A stretch of DNA of 64,000 bases from CAVUBL01 sp963837945 (GTDB taxonomy: Bacteria; Acidobacteriota; Thermoanaerobaculia; Multivoradales; DATKCC01). The DNA is taken from contig CAWIQD010000032.1 in NCBI GenBank assembly GCA_963837945.1, forward strand, positions 62,001-126,000. The letters are read 5' to 3'. Position 1 is the first letter of the stretch; every line of letters begins with the position of its first letter. The translations under genes were made by a program, and so were the position numbers. The notes beneath the pieces were generated by a model. The model searched no databases and had not been told where the DNA came from. It was given only the letters and a program-made list of their open reading frames with translations. Of this stretch, positions 28,361 to 37,406 are shown in pieces.

Positions 28361-28390
28361 GCCGGCCGAGGCGGAGCTCGGCCGCTTCAC
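28361..28390 (+). repeat. Palindromic intergenic repeat, family 1 (isolated copy)
   Basis: The core GGCCGAG-GCGGAG-CTCGGCC followed by GCTTCAC matches the repeats at 54.7-56.4 kb and 62.5 kb. The seven-base arms would pair with a six-base loop. It lies between the convergent MscS and JmjC genes, the usual position of REP-type elements. Confidence 0.7.
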
Positions 28391-28415
28391 GCGGGGTCGG
28401 ACTCCGCGGCGGAGG

Positions 28416-29336
28416 CTAGCTGAACGCGCGGGCGCCGCGTTGCGGCCGGCCGCCCCGGCGCATCCACCGGGCGCTCGCCAGGACGGCCGCCTTGGCGCGG
28501 TCGATCCGGTCCTGGTCTCCGGGCGGCTTCGGCTTCAGGCCGCAGCGGCGCAACCGGCGGTTGACCAGGTGGACCAGCTCGTGGCACTCGCTGCGCCGGG
28601 TGCGGAAGGTGATCGAGAGCGACACCGAGGCCGCCGGTCCGTTCTGGACCCAGTGCGGGACCCAGGGGTACATGTAGACGCCGTCGCCGGGCCGCATCAG
28701 GAAGGTGCTCGAGAGCGGCGGCACCCGGTCGAGGTTGCGGTGCCCGCCGTCGTGATAGCGGTCGAGCTCGCGCAGCTCCCAGGTGCGGTCCGGGAAGCGC
28801 CCGACGTTGATCTCCTTGGTGCCGCGGATCTGCAGCAGGAAGTTGTGCTCGGGGTCGAAGTGGACCGGGGTCACCGCCTCCGGCGCCGAGAGGAACAGGA
28901 ACGCCTCGCGCCGCCCCATCCCCCCCTCTCGCGGCGGGAGGAACGGCGCCGCCTCGTCGAGGATCTCGTCGAGCAGGCGGCGGTAGCGCGGCACCTGCTC
29001 GATGTTCCACAGCACCATCCAGCGCCGGCTGGTCTCGATGGTCCGTACGATCTCCGAGGGCGAGCCCTCGATGTCCGGCAGGCCGCCCGGCGCGAGCAGC
29101 GGCTGCTTCGCCTCGTGGCGCTCGACCGCCCCCGCCGGCAGGGCGTCGGCGAGGTCGGCGATCGCCTCGAGCGAGAGCAGGGAATGGTCGGCCAGCCGGT
29201 GGGCGACGGCGATCTCCCGGCGGCCGATGGCGTCGGCGAGCTCGGCCGGCGAGACGTTCAGCAGGCGGCTTCCGACCGGGTCGCGGGGGACGGCGCGGGG
29301 GGCGGCATGGGGCACGGGAACGGCGCTCACGGTCAT
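28416..29336 (-). CDS. JmjC/cupin-like Fe(II)/2-oxoglutarate-dependent oxygenase
   Basis: A 306-residue protein starting at ATG 29336 behind GAGGA; the longer open frame upstream is not conserved-looking. The jelly-roll core shows the facial triad start in TPVHFDPEHNFLLQIRGTKEI (His-x-Asp) and the distal histidine in MYPWVPHWVQNG. This is the arrangement of cupin_8/JmjC hydroxylases that modify protein or ribosomal side chains or small molecules. The substrate cannot be told. It is divergent from the SYLF gene, with about 250 bases between the two starts. Confidence 0.85.
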   Translation of the reverse strand: MTVSAVPVPHAAPRAVPRDPVGSRLLNVSPAELADAIGRREIAVAHRLADHSLLSLEAIADLADALPAGAVERHEAKQPLLAPGGLPDIEGSPSEIVRTIETSRRWMVLWNIEQVPRYRRLLDEILDEAAPFLPPREGGMGRREAFLFLSAPEAVTPVHFDPEHNFLLQIRGTKEINVGRFPDRTWELRELDRYHDGGHRNLDRVPPLSSTFLMRPGDGVYMYPWVPHWVQNGPAASVSLSITFRTRRSECHELVHLVNRRLRRCGLKPKPPGDQDRIDRAKAAVLASARWMRRGGRPQRGARAFS

Positions 29337-29584
29337 GATCGAGTCCTCGCAGTGTTCGAATGGTTCATCGTTCCCGCTCTGTCGGAGCAAGAGATATGCC
29401 ACTCGCGGGCGGCCGTTCCTCGTCGTTCCGGCGCCCTTCCTCGCCTGCCCCGGCGGCCCCCGGAAGCGGTTTCCGGCATGGTGTTCGCATCGAGTAGAGG
29501 GCGTGGCCACGGAGGTCGACATCACGACGGAAAGCCAGCCGGGGCCGCACGAGATTTCTCTCAATTCAAATGAAGGAGGTACAA

Positions 29585-30292
29585 ATGCGTAGAATCCTTT
29601 CCATCCTCGCTGCCCCTCTGCTCCTGGGCGGTCTGCTCGCCGCGACGCCGGCGCAGGCCAATGGCAATCACGACAACGGCATGCGCAAGGGCTCCAAACC
29701 GATGGCGCAGAGCCAGGACGCCAAAGAGCTGGTGAAGGACGCCGCCTCGACCGTCAAGCAGATGGAGCGCGATCCCCAGATGAAGCAGCTCCTGGCCAAG
29801 GCCAAGGGCGTCTACATCATCCCGTCCTACGCCAAGGGCGGTCTGGTGGTCGGTGGCCGCGGTGGCCAGGGCGTCATGCTCGCCCACACCAACAGCAGCT
29901 GGAGCAGCCCCGCGTTCTACAACCTCGCGGGCGTGAGCGTCGGAGCCCAGGCCGGCTTCGAGGCCGGCGCCATCGCCATGGTCCTGATGAGCCAGAAGGC
30001 CGTCGACTCGTTCGAGAGCGGCAACACGTTCTCGGTGAACGCGGACGCCGGCTTCACCGTCATCAACTGGTCGGGCCGCAGCCAGGCTTCGCTCGGCAAG
30101 GGCGGCGACGTGGTCATCTGGTCCGACAGCGAAGGCGCCTTCGCGGGCGCGGACTTCAGCGCCTCCGACATCAGCTGGGCGGATGAAGAGAACGCCGCCT
30201 TCTACGGCCGGAACGCGAGCGCGCAGGAGGTTCTCGCCAGCAAGGTGAGCAACCCGCTCGCCAAGCGCCTGCAGAACGTGCTTCCGAGCTGA
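29585..30292 (+). CDS. Secreted SYLF (Ysc84-type) lipid-binding domain protein
   Basis: A 235-residue protein. The ATG at 29585 has a near-perfect ribosome site (AAGGAGGTACAA), which fixes the start over the ATG 15 bases upstream. A signal peptide ends at TPAQANG. The SYLF domain follows: LLAKAKGVYIIPSYAKGGLVVGG, then ALVLAHT-type strands, GVSVGAQAGFEAGAIAMVLMS and SVNADAGFTVINWSG. In eukaryotes the domain binds phosphoinositides; bacterial members are periplasmic with unknown ligands. The strong ribosome site suggests high expression. Base composition is slightly less GC-rich than the neighbours. Confidence 0.9.
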   Translation: MRRILSILAAPLLLGGLLAATPAQANGNHDNGMRKGSKPMAQSQDAKELVKDAASTVKQMERDPQMKQLLAKAKGVYIIPSYAKGGLVVGGRGGQGVMLAHTNSSWSSPAFYNLAGVSVGAQAGFEAGAIAMVLMSQKAVDSFESGNTFSVNADAGFTVINWSGRSQASLGKGGDVVIWSDSEGAFAGADFSASDISWADEENAAFYGRNASAQEVLASKVSNPLAKRLQNVLPS

Positions 30293-30308
30293 CCGGGGCA
30301 CGGACCCA

Positions 30309-30340
30309 CCCGCCGGCCGGCCGCCGCGCCGGCCGGCGGG
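30309..30340. terminator. GC-rich hairpin between convergent genes
   Basis: A perfect 13-bp stem (arms 30309-30321 and 30328-30340) with a 6-base loop, 17 bases after the SYLF stop and 31 before the end of the opposing pseudopilin gene. There is only a weak T-run after it (CATTTTCC), so it may act as a terminator for both directions. Confidence 0.65.
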
Positions 30341-30370
30341 CCTCCAGCATTTTCCATCCCAGATCGACGC

Positions 30371-30823
30371 CTACCGCGGCGGCTTGAACGAGCCGCCGCC
30401 GGTGGCTTGCTCGGCTGACGGCACCCGCCGCCAGCCGGTCGTCGTCGGTGGGGCGTCCTCGAACAGCTTCACCCGCACCTCCACGACCAGCCTCTGCCCT
30501 TCGTAGGAGGCCTCCGCGCGGACCAGCGCCAGGTCCGCGGCCGGCCGCGAGACCCGGCTCGCGATCGTCCCGCCGCCGAACTCACGCTCCTCGACCCCCG
30601 GGTAGTACGGCGAGACCGCCAGGTTCGCCACGCTCTCCGCGACCGCAGCGTCGGAGAGGGCGAGGAGGACGGTACGGCCTGTGTCCTCGCGCGCGCGATC
30701 CATGCGCGAGACGAGGAAGCCGGCGACCAGGCCGAAGGCCGTCGCGAGCAGCAGCACCACGGTCAGGGCGACGACGAGCGCCTGCCCCGACTCCCGCCGG
30801 GCGCCCGCGGCCCGGCCGCTCAC
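30371..30823 (-). CDS. PilX-like minor pilus-assembly protein (probable)
   Basis: A 150-residue protein starting at GTG 30823, which overlaps the stop of the preceding pseudopilin gene (GTGA). The N terminus has a positively charged start, ESGQALVVALTVVLLLATAFGLVAG as a hydrophobic helix, then a globular region. This resembles PilX or other proteins encoded with type IV pilus minor pseudopilins, which often begin xxGxAL at the membrane segment. The identity is inferred from gene order (PilV-like, PilW-like, then this) more than from sequence. Confidence 0.6.
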   Translation of the reverse strand: MSGRAAGARRESGQALVVALTVVLLLATAFGLVAGFLVSRMDRAREDTGRTVLLALSDAAVAESVANLAVSPYYPGVEEREFGGGTIASRVSRPAADLALVRAEASYEGQRLVVEVRVKLFEDAPPTTTGWRRVPSAEQATGGGSFKPPR

Positions 30824-31366
30824 CAACCCCTCCCCAACCCGGCGCCGCGCAGCGTCGCCGTCACCCGGAGCGTTCGCCAGGTGCGAGCGCCGCCGATCGC
30901 TCCCGCCGGGTCGACGACGCCGTGGCGGGCGCCCGAGGCGCGGTCGTAGACCGCCTCGACGGCGACCAGCCGGGGCGCCAGCACCATCCAGCGCCAGGAG
31001 ACGAGCCGGGGCAGGACCAGGCTCCGGCCGCCGCCCGCCACCTGGCGCACCAGGTCGTCGCCCTGGCGCTCGTAGACGATCACTTGCGCGTCCGGCGCCA
31101 CCACCGTCAGCCGATCCCGGCTCCAGCCGGAGACCGGCGAGAGATCGACGACCCCGGCGGCTCCCTGGAGGTCCTGCCGGATCCTGGCGAGCGCCAGCTC
31201 CTCCACCGGCGCCCGGAAGCTCGAGCCCCGACTGCGCGAGCATGCGGTAGGACTGGACCAGCAGGCCCGCGGCGAGGAGCAGCCCGACCGCCAGCACGGC
31301 GAGTGCCACCACGAGCTCGACGAGGGTGCTACCGGCGTCGCGCCGGCAAAGGGCCGGGGCGCTCAC
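30820..31366 (-). pseudogene. PilW-like type IV pseudopilin, frameshifted
   Basis: The N-terminal frame (GTG 31366) shows a prepilin helix: GSTLVELVVALAVLAVGLLL with the conserved Glu at +5. Near 31220 the coding frame changes; the continuation, from EELALARIRQDLQGAAGVV to the stop at 30820, reads as the globular PilW domain (DRLTVVAPDAQVIVYERQGD). The span is 3n+1 bases. One indel restores a protein of about 181 residues. It sits 1 base after the PilV-like stop and overlaps the next gene by 4 bases. Confidence 0.75.
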
Positions 31367-31367
31367 C

Positions 31368-31808
31368 TCAGGGCGCCGCCTTGACCAGGCCGGGGCGCCA
31401 GATCTCGGTCTCGACCGAGCGCACCGTGGGCCGCCCGGCGACCTCGTACCGGGCGACCACCCAGACGTGGTAGAGGTCGGCCGGCGGCTCGGCGAGGGCC
31501 ACCCGGACGAGGATCTCGAGGCCGGCGCCGACGCCGACGGCCGCGCCGGGAGGGGGCTCCCCGGGGGGCGCCGGCAGGGTCACCGCCGTCTCGGCCGGGG
31601 GCAGGGGGACGGCCCCGGAGCGCAGGGCCTCCAGGGCCTCCTCGATCCGCCGGTCGGCCTCCCGCCGGGCGTCGAGGCGCTCGAGGACGTGGCGCTGCTG
31701 GGCGAGGAGACCGAGGCCCAGGAGCAGCGCCAGCGCCACGATGGCGAGCGCGAACAGGGCCTCGACGAGCGAGAACCCGGAGGTGCTCCGGCTACATCCC
31801 CTCGTCAA
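31368..31808 (-). CDS. PilV-like type IV pseudopilin
   Basis: A 146-residue protein with an N-terminal methylation-type signal: STSGFSLVEALFALAIVALALLLG, containing the processing Gly-Phe and Glu+5 needed by prepilin peptidase. The rest is a small globular domain with no cysteines. The likely start is TTG at 31808, overlapping the end of the upstream gene by 17 bases. It belongs to the minor pseudopilin cluster at 30.4-31.8 kb; the major pilin and assembly genes are not in the window. Confidence 0.8.
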   Translation of the reverse strand: MTRGCSRSTSGFSLVEALFALAIVALALLLGLGLLAQQRHVLERLDARREADRRIEEALEALRSGAVPLPPAETAVTLPAPPGEPPPGAAVGVGAGLEILVRVALAEPPADLYHVWVVARYEVAGRPTVRSVETEIWRPGLVKAAP

Positions 31809-32286
31809 CCGGCTTCTTCTTCCAGACGCCGCCGTCCTCGTACCAGGTGTAGCGGGGCTCGCCGTTCACCTTGTGGATCGAGAAGTCCTGGTACTCGAGG
31901 GCGTCGGGGCTCGTGCCCTTCATGAAGAAGTCGACGTCGTAGGTCCGGCCGTCGGCGGCCTTGAAATCGGTGCAGGCGAAGTAGGTGTCCGGACCGGTCT
32001 GGGAGAGCCGCTCCTTGTGGACCTTGACCAGGGTGAGCTCGAGCTGCTGGCCGGTCTTGGGGTCGGTCAGCGGATAGACGCCGTCGTGCTCGGCGGCGAC
32101 CTTCTCGACGTGGGTCTGGATGGCGTCGGCGAGGGTGTCCTTGTCGATCGCGGGCTTCTTGTCGCTGCCCTTGGGGTGCTCGGGGTGCTCCTGCGCGGCG
32201 GCCGTGACCGGCAGCGCGAGCAGGGCGATCAGGGCGAGGGGGGCCACCAGGTAGAGAGTCCAGCGGGTCGAAGGGGTCCAGCGCAT
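31792..32286 (-). CDS. Secreted protein of unknown function
   Basis: A 164-residue protein with a signal peptide (LALIALLALPVTAAAQ). The mature part begins with a charged stretch (EHPEHPKGSDKKPAIDKDTL) and then a single compact domain with the blocks LVKVHKERLSQTGPDTYFACTDF and YDVDFFMKG, ending in WYEDGGVWKKKPVDEG. I do not recognise the family. The acidic and aromatic pattern suggests a small periplasmic alpha/beta domain. Its overlap with the pseudopilin gene suggests shared transcription, but a functional link is not shown. Confidence 0.75.
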   Translation of the reverse strand: MRWTPSTRWTLYLVAPLALIALLALPVTAAAQEHPEHPKGSDKKPAIDKDTLADAIQTHVEKVAAEHDGVYPLTDPKTGQQLELTLVKVHKERLSQTGPDTYFACTDFKAADGRTYDVDFFMKGTSPDALEYQDFSIHKVNGEPRYTWYEDGGVWKKKPVDEGM

Positions 32287-32338
32287 CGGGGAACCTCCTG
32301 GGTCGTCTTGGGGATGGGGCTTCGCGAACCCGCCGAGC

Positions 32339-34356
32339 CTATCTCATCGATTGCCGGACGACCGGCAGCTCGACGTAGCTCGCCTCGCCGGGGGCGTGGT
32401 AGATGCGCTGCGTGGCCTTCCGGAAGTCGTCGGGCTTCGCCTCGAAGATGCTCGGGACGAAGGTCTGCGGGTTGCGGTCGTAGAGCGGGAACCAGCTCGA
32501 CTGGACCTGCACCGCGATCCGGTGGCCGGGCAGGAAGACGTGGTTCGCCGTCGGCAGCGCGAACTCGTACGGCAGCGGCTCGCCGGCGGCGATCGGCGCG
32601 GGTGTCTCGAGGCTCTCGCGGTAGCGGCCGCGGAAGACGTCCGCCGCGACCATGAGCTGGTAGCCGCCCATCTCCGGCTGGGCCGCCACCTCGTCCGGGT
32701 AGAGGTCGATCAGCTTCACCACCCAGTCGGAGTCGGTGCCGCTGGTCGAGGCCACGAGGTGGACCTCGCGGCTGGCCGGCGATCGAGACCGGTTCGGCGA
32801 GGACGTCCGAGACGAAGGTCACGACGTCCGGCCGGCCGGAGACCTCGCGCTGGTCGGAGACCAGCCACTCGTGCCACGACTGGCCGGCGTCGAACGAGCG
32901 CGGCGGGATCGGGCGGTGGATGAAGGGCACCGGCTTCGCCGGGTCGGAGAGGTACTCGGTGTAGGCGGCGCCGGCCGGGTCCGCGGAGGCCGCCGGCGGG
33001 GCGAACCCGACCTTGCCGCCCGGCTCGAGGTAGAGGGGCGTCGGCTCGATCGTGCAGCCCTCCGGGCAGCCCGAGGGCCAGGCGTCGAGGCGCTCCCAGC
33101 GGTTCGTCCCGCTCTCGAAGGCGGTCACCGGCGCCACGTCCATCGCCGGGGCGCCGTCCTTGAGGTAGTGGTCGAGGAAGGGGCGCAGGACGTTGCGCCG
33201 GAACCAGAGCCCCGTGTCGCTCCCCCACCGCAGCGGCCCGAGCGCGCTCGCGTCCTTGATCTCCTGGCCGTGGTACCAGGGGCCGAGGACCAGGTAGACG
33301 CGGTCGTTGCCCGTGTCCTTGGGCTCGATCGCCCGGTAGACCGCGACCGCGCCGTAGATGTCCTCCTGGTCCCAGAGGCTCGCGACCAGCATCACCGGCA
33401 CGTCGAGCGGCTCGTCCGCCAGGATCCGGTCGACCGCCTGGTCGCGCCAGAAGGCGTCGTAGGCCGGGTGGGCGAGGATCTTCCGCCAGAAGCCGAGCTG
33501 CTCCATGCCGTGGCGCCGGCCGAGCTCGGCGGCCGAGCCCGCCTCCAGGAAGGTGTCGTAGTCGTCGAAGTGGTCGCGCCACCACTTCTCGTCCGACTTC
33601 CGGGTCGCCTCCTGCTCGTAGACGTACGGCATCATGAGCTGGCGGAAGGCGCCGTTGTGGAACCAGTCGTCGCCGCGCCAGCCGTCGACCATCGGGTTCA
33701 TCGGCACGGCGACCTTGAGCGCCGGGTGCGGGTGGACGAGCGCCATGAGCGGCAGGAAGCCGTCGTAGGAGATGCCGAGGATCCCCACCCGGCCGTTCGA
33801 CTCCGGGACGTTCGCGACCAGCCAGTCGATCGTGTCGTAGGTGTCCGTCGCGTTGTCGACCGGCGTCGGGTTCTGGGGGCCGTGGAGCGGGCGGTTCATC
33901 ACGTAGTCGCCCTCGGAGCCGTACTTGCCGCGCACGTCCTGGACCACCCGGATGTAGCCGCCCTCGACGATCACGTCGGTCGCGTTGTCGTAGCCCTGGA
34001 GGATCGGCCCAGGTGCGAGCTCTCGGCGTGGCTGGTGAGCGAGTCGGCGTCGTAGGGCGTGCGCGTCAAGAGCATCGGCGCGCCTTCGCCCCGCGCGGCA
34101 CCAGGATCACGGTGTGGAGCTTCACCCCGTCGCGCATCGGGATCTCCACCTCCCGGCGCTGGTAGTCGAAGCTCGCCGTGACCGGCTGGAGCTCGGCCGG
34201 CGTCTCGCTCGGGAGAGCCGGGTAGGTGGCGGGCGCGGGCGGCGCCTTCGCCGGCGCCTTCCCCGCCTGTGCCGCGACCGGCGCACCGCTCAGCAGCACC
34301 ATCACCAGCCCCGCCAGCACCAGCGGGCACTCGTCACCCCGGCTGTGTCTCGACAT
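32339..34356 (-). pseudogene. Alpha-amino-acid ester hydrolase (CocE/NonD family), three frameshifts
   Basis: The gene starts at ATG 34356 with a signal peptide (VMVLLSGAPVAAQA). The conserved IPMRDGVKLHTVILVPRGAK then breaks frame near 34075; GAPMLLTRTPYDADSL follows in a second frame, and another indel near 34008 leads into VIVEGGYIRVVQDVRGKYGS. The body contains the serine elbow GILGISYDGFLPLM and the acid/His loops. Near 32778 a third indel moves to the last frame (SREVHLVAST and on). Sequence blocks match the alpha-amino-acid ester hydrolases of xanthomonads, periplasmic Ser enzymes that hydrolyse or transfer amino-acid esters and can act on beta-lactam side chains. Three indels in one otherwise excellent gene favour assembly error. 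Confidence 0.87.
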
Positions 34357-34418
34357 GAAAGGCAGTTTACCGGAGGCCACCCGGAGGGCCACCCCGGCCG
34401 GGCCAGCCCCGCCGCCGC

Positions 34419-36557
34419 TCAGGCTTCCGGCGGATAGACGTCCCGCAGGCGCTCGTTGGCGCGGTCGAGATCGAAGCGCTCCGGGTCGAGGTCGCGGCCC
34501 AACCAGGCTTTCATGTCCTCGTGCTCCGGGTCCTCGGGGTCGGCGAGGATCTCGAGGAGCCGCTGGTAGCCCCAGATCCCGCCGCAGTCCTCGGGTGGAG
34601 TCGCCCGCTCGCCGGATACGCAGACCGGGTACTCGACGCCCGGCTCGGCCGGCCCAGCCCTCACCACCTCGATCTCGTGGAGCCAGTCGTCCCCGAAGTC
34701 GTACAGGTACTCGAAGCGCCGCCCCGCGACGCCGAGCTTCAAGCCCCAGAGGCTGACCTCCGAGCCGTCGAGTGCGCGGCTCCTCGTCCCAGTCCGGTCG
34801 AACGGCGAGGGCGCCTCGTAGCGCTCGCCGCGCACGCGGAACTCGTGGAGATGGCAGTTCTCCCAGTCGAAGACCGCCTGGATCACCCAGTGCAGGTCCG
34901 CCAGGGTGAAGGAGCACGGCATCCTCACCCGTCGCCGGATCGGCGGGTCCGATTCGGCGAGGGTCACCTGGAGCTCGGCGATCCGGTCGGCGCCGGGCTC
35001 CGCGGCGCCCTGGCTCGCCCGCCGGGCGACGGCGGGCGGCCGCTCCGGCTCGGCGGGGCGGGCCTCGAAGATCAAGCCGTTGCCGACGTTCGGATCGCCC
35101 CGGACGACCCCCAGCGACCAGTCCCACTCGCCCCGGGGAGCCGGCTGCGCCACGACCGTCGTCCCCCACGGGTCGTCCCAGGAGGGCGGCGCGCCCACGA
35201 CGAGATCCAGGAGCCCGCCGGTCGCCATGACCTCCCGGCCGAGCTGCTCGATCGAGGGATAGCCCGGCCGCGACCAGTAGGCCGGGATCGTCTCGTCGAA
35301 GCCGCCCCAGCGCAGCGTGACCGCGCTGTTGAGGACGCCGAACCGGTAGTAGGCCCAGAGGTTCTTGGCATCCGCCTCGAGGCGCCGGCGGACGCGGCTC
35401 GGCGGGCCCTCGGCGAGCTGGCGCCGATAGGTGGCGTCGTCGCCCAGCGGGCGCCGCGCCTCGAGGGTGCCGGCCATGAGCATCTCGTTGGTGATCCGCA
35501 AGAGCCGCCGGCCCCGCCCGGGGAGGCTCTTCGTCTTCTGGGGGCGGTCGAGGTCGACGAGGATCCAGTCTCCGCCCGGCTCGATTCCCAGGCGGTCGAG
35601 GGCCTTCTCGGGCTGGATTCCGACGACCAGGTCGTGGCCGGCGAGGCACTCCGGCAGCCGCGCGAGCTCCTCGCCGACGAAGGTCTCGATCTCGCGCGTC
35701 TCGGGATCGAGGAGCACGGCCGCCCCCACCTCCCCCTTCGACGGCACCGCGTGCAGCACGACCCGCCGGCGGGCCGCGGCCTCCTGGCGACTGCGGGCCA
35801 GCCGGTCCCGGCGCTCCTCGGCGTAGCGCGCCTGGATCTCCTCGCTCCGTGTCTCACGCTCCCGGTATGCCCGCTCCTTGGCTCCGCCCTCCCGGATCGT
35901 CCGGCGCGTCGCCCGGAGCGCCGGCGCCTCGCGGTCGAGCGCGAGGCGACCGTCGTCGAGCTGCCGCACCGGCGGCCGCACCCAGGTCCAGGGCATCTCC
36001 CAGTTCACCCGGTAGCCCCTGGGTTTCCAGGCTTCGAGACACTCGCGGATCACCTCCAGAGAGAGGGGCCCGCCCCCGGCCACGTCGAGCACCGCCGCCA
36101 CCTGGCGCAGACCCGAGAGCGTGCCGGCCCACGCCACGCCGTCGGCCGCCTCCTCCGCCGTCAAGGGCTGGGTGTCCGGTGGCAGGGGCGTCGGCTCTTG
36201 GGTCTGACGGCGGGGCCTCGACGCCGGTGCCCGCTCCCCCACGCGGAGCTGGAGGAGCCGCCAGTGAAGCTCGTGCTCCGGGCAGTCCAGGGCGAAGCAG
36301 AAGCGCCCCTCCTCGTCCCGGTAGACCGACGACACGCTGGACGCCGCGCGCTGGAGCGAGAGCGGCAGGTCGCCGGTCCGGGAGGTGACGCCGAGCCCTC
36401 CGAGGCGCTCGGCCACCTCCTCGGGCGCCATCGGCCCGCCGCGCTCGAAGAGGCAGGCCACCAAGAGGTCGACGAGCTTCAGCTCCGGCCGGCCGACGAG
36501 CTTCTCGAGCACGGGCCGGGGGACCCCGAGCCGTTCCGTGTAGGTCTGCTCCGTCAT
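34419..36557 (-). CDS. Large protein with C-terminal plasmid pRiA4b ORF-3-like domain
   Basis: A 712-residue protein. The C-terminal 190 residues match the pRiA4b ORF-3/IS1096 TnpR-like family: LAESDPPIRRRVRMP, FTLADLHWVIQAVFDWENCHLHEF, YLYDFGDDWLHEIEV and PPEDCGGIWGYQRLLEIL. The N-terminal 100 residues look like a winged-helix-type domain (FERGGPMAPEEVAERLGG). The middle (about 250-500) is a separate alpha/beta region with a charged helix ERETRSEEIQARYAEERR. The ORF-3 domain is common on plasmids and in mobile islands but has no proven function. The gene marks the left side of the accessory region. Confidence 0.75.
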   Translation of the reverse strand: MTEQTYTERLGVPRPVLEKLVGRPELKLVDLLVACLFERGGPMAPEEVAERLGGLGVTSRTGDLPLSLQRAASSVSSVYRDEEGRFCFALDCPEHELHWRLLQLRVGERAPASRPRRQTQEPTPLPPDTQPLTAEEAADGVAWAGTLSGLRQVAAVLDVAGGGPLSLEVIRECLEAWKPRGYRVNWEMPWTWVRPPVRQLDDGRLALDREAPALRATRRTIREGGAKERAYRERETRSEEIQARYAEERRDRLARSRQEAAARRRVVLHAVPSKGEVGAAVLLDPETREIETFVGEELARLPECLAGHDLVVGIQPEKALDRLGIEPGGDWILVDLDRPQKTKSLPGRGRRLLRITNEMLMAGTLEARRPLGDDATYRRQLAEGPPSRVRRRLEADAKNLWAYYRFGVLNSAVTLRWGGFDETIPAYWSRPGYPSIEQLGREVMATGGLLDLVVGAPPSWDDPWGTTVVAQPAPRGEWDWSLGVVRGDPNVGNGLIFEARPAEPERPPAVARRASQGAAEPGADRIAELQVTLAESDPPIRRRVRMPCSFTLADLHWVIQAVFDWENCHLHEFRVRGERYEAPSPFDRTGTRSRALDGSEVSLWGLKLGVAGRRFEYLYDFGDDWLHEIEVVRAGPAEPGVEYPVCVSGERATPPEDCGGIWGYQRLLEILADPEDPEHEDMKAWLGRDLDPERFDLDRANERLRDVYPPEA

Positions 36558-36656
36558 GCCAGGGAGAGGCGAGCGCCGAGCTTACGAGCGATCCAGGATC
36601 TCACACGTTTCTCCTCCGCCCTGCCAAACGAGGCCGCGGCGGCTAGTGACCCGTCA

Positions 36657-37175
36657 CTAAAGCCCCAAGTCCTCCAGGCTGGAGGCATCGAGGACGCGCG
36701 CTGCGAGGCGCGAGAGCTCCTCGGGAAAGCTGAGGGCGCGGACCCGCTTCACGGTGGCCGCCGGCAGGGGGCCGAAGCGGCGCTCGATCTGCTCGAGCAG
36801 CAGCTCCCGCCGGCCCTCCTCCCGGCCCCTCTCCAGACCCTGCTCCAGGCCCTTTTCCAGGCCCTTTTCCAGGCCCTCGGCTCGCAACGCATCCGCCCAG
36901 GTCATCTCCATGGTCGCCACCTCCTCGTTTCCCTCCTCGGCCAGGAGAGCCTCGTACTCTCGCTGCGCCGCGTCGTTCCATTCTACGTAGGTCTCGATAC
37001 AGTTGACCAGCAGCACGCGCTGCCGATCGCTCAGCCCCGTGAAGAGCTCGCTCTCGAGAAACGTCGGCTCCTCGACCCGGAGCTTCTCCGCAAGCCCCGG
37101 TGCCACGATCCGCACGAGATCGCCGAAGAACACCTGGAACAGGTTCTTGAAAAGCTGATCGTGATCCGTCACCAC
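36657..37175 (-). CDS. Rpn-family (PD-(D/E)XK) protein, internally truncated
   Basis: A 172-residue protein. It begins like Rpn recombination-promoting nucleases/DUF4351 proteins (DHDQLFKNLFQVFFGDLV, then LESELF) and ends with their C-terminal helices (LEQIERRFGPLPAATVKRVRAL). The central nuclease core with its Asp and Glu-x-Gln motifs is missing: ESELF runs straight into TGLSDRQRVLLVN. It is therefore probably inactive, or a regulator made by deletion. Residues 100-118 are a short repeat (EKGLEKGLEQGLERGREEG). A small palindrome, TAGTGAC-CC-GTCACTA (36644-36659), overlaps the stop codon. Confidence 0.7.
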   Translation of the reverse strand: MVTDHDQLFKNLFQVFFGDLVRIVAPGLAEKLRVEEPTFLESELFTGLSDRQRVLLVNCIETYVEWNDAAQREYEALLAEEGNEEVATMEMTWADALRAEGLEKGLEKGLEQGLERGREEGRRELLLEQIERRFGPLPAATVKRVRALSFPEELSRLAARVLDASSLEDLGL

Positions 37176-37305
37176 ACCTCCTCCGTCGTACGCCAGGCCG
37201 GCTCCGGCCGATCCGCGCCGTTCATCCCATCAGGACGCGATCCGGCGCCGCGATCTCCCCCTCGAGAGGAAAAAAGCGGAACACCTGTCGACGAACCTCG
37301 GGATG

Positions 37306-37331
37306 GAGGCCGGGCCGGCCGGCCCGGCCTC
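37306..37331. terminator. 26-bp perfect palindrome in an otherwise empty spacer
   Basis: GAGGCCGGGCCGG joined directly to its reverse complement. It lies in a spacer of about 230 bases (37176-37406) between the Rpn-like gene and the remnants to the right, in which I see no gene. As RNA it would give a strong GC hairpin; no T-run follows, so termination is a guess. Confidence 0.4.
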
Positions 37332-37406
37332 GGGTGGAGCGGCGACGGCAACAGCGCCTCGCCCCGCCGCGCGAACGCCCGGCCGAGGACCGGCCGAGGT
37401 CCCGGA

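Noticed and set aside
28416..29564. Longer start for the JmjC-type gene at 29564
   Set aside because: The extra 76 residues have no homology-like pattern, and ATG 29336 has a proper ribosome site.
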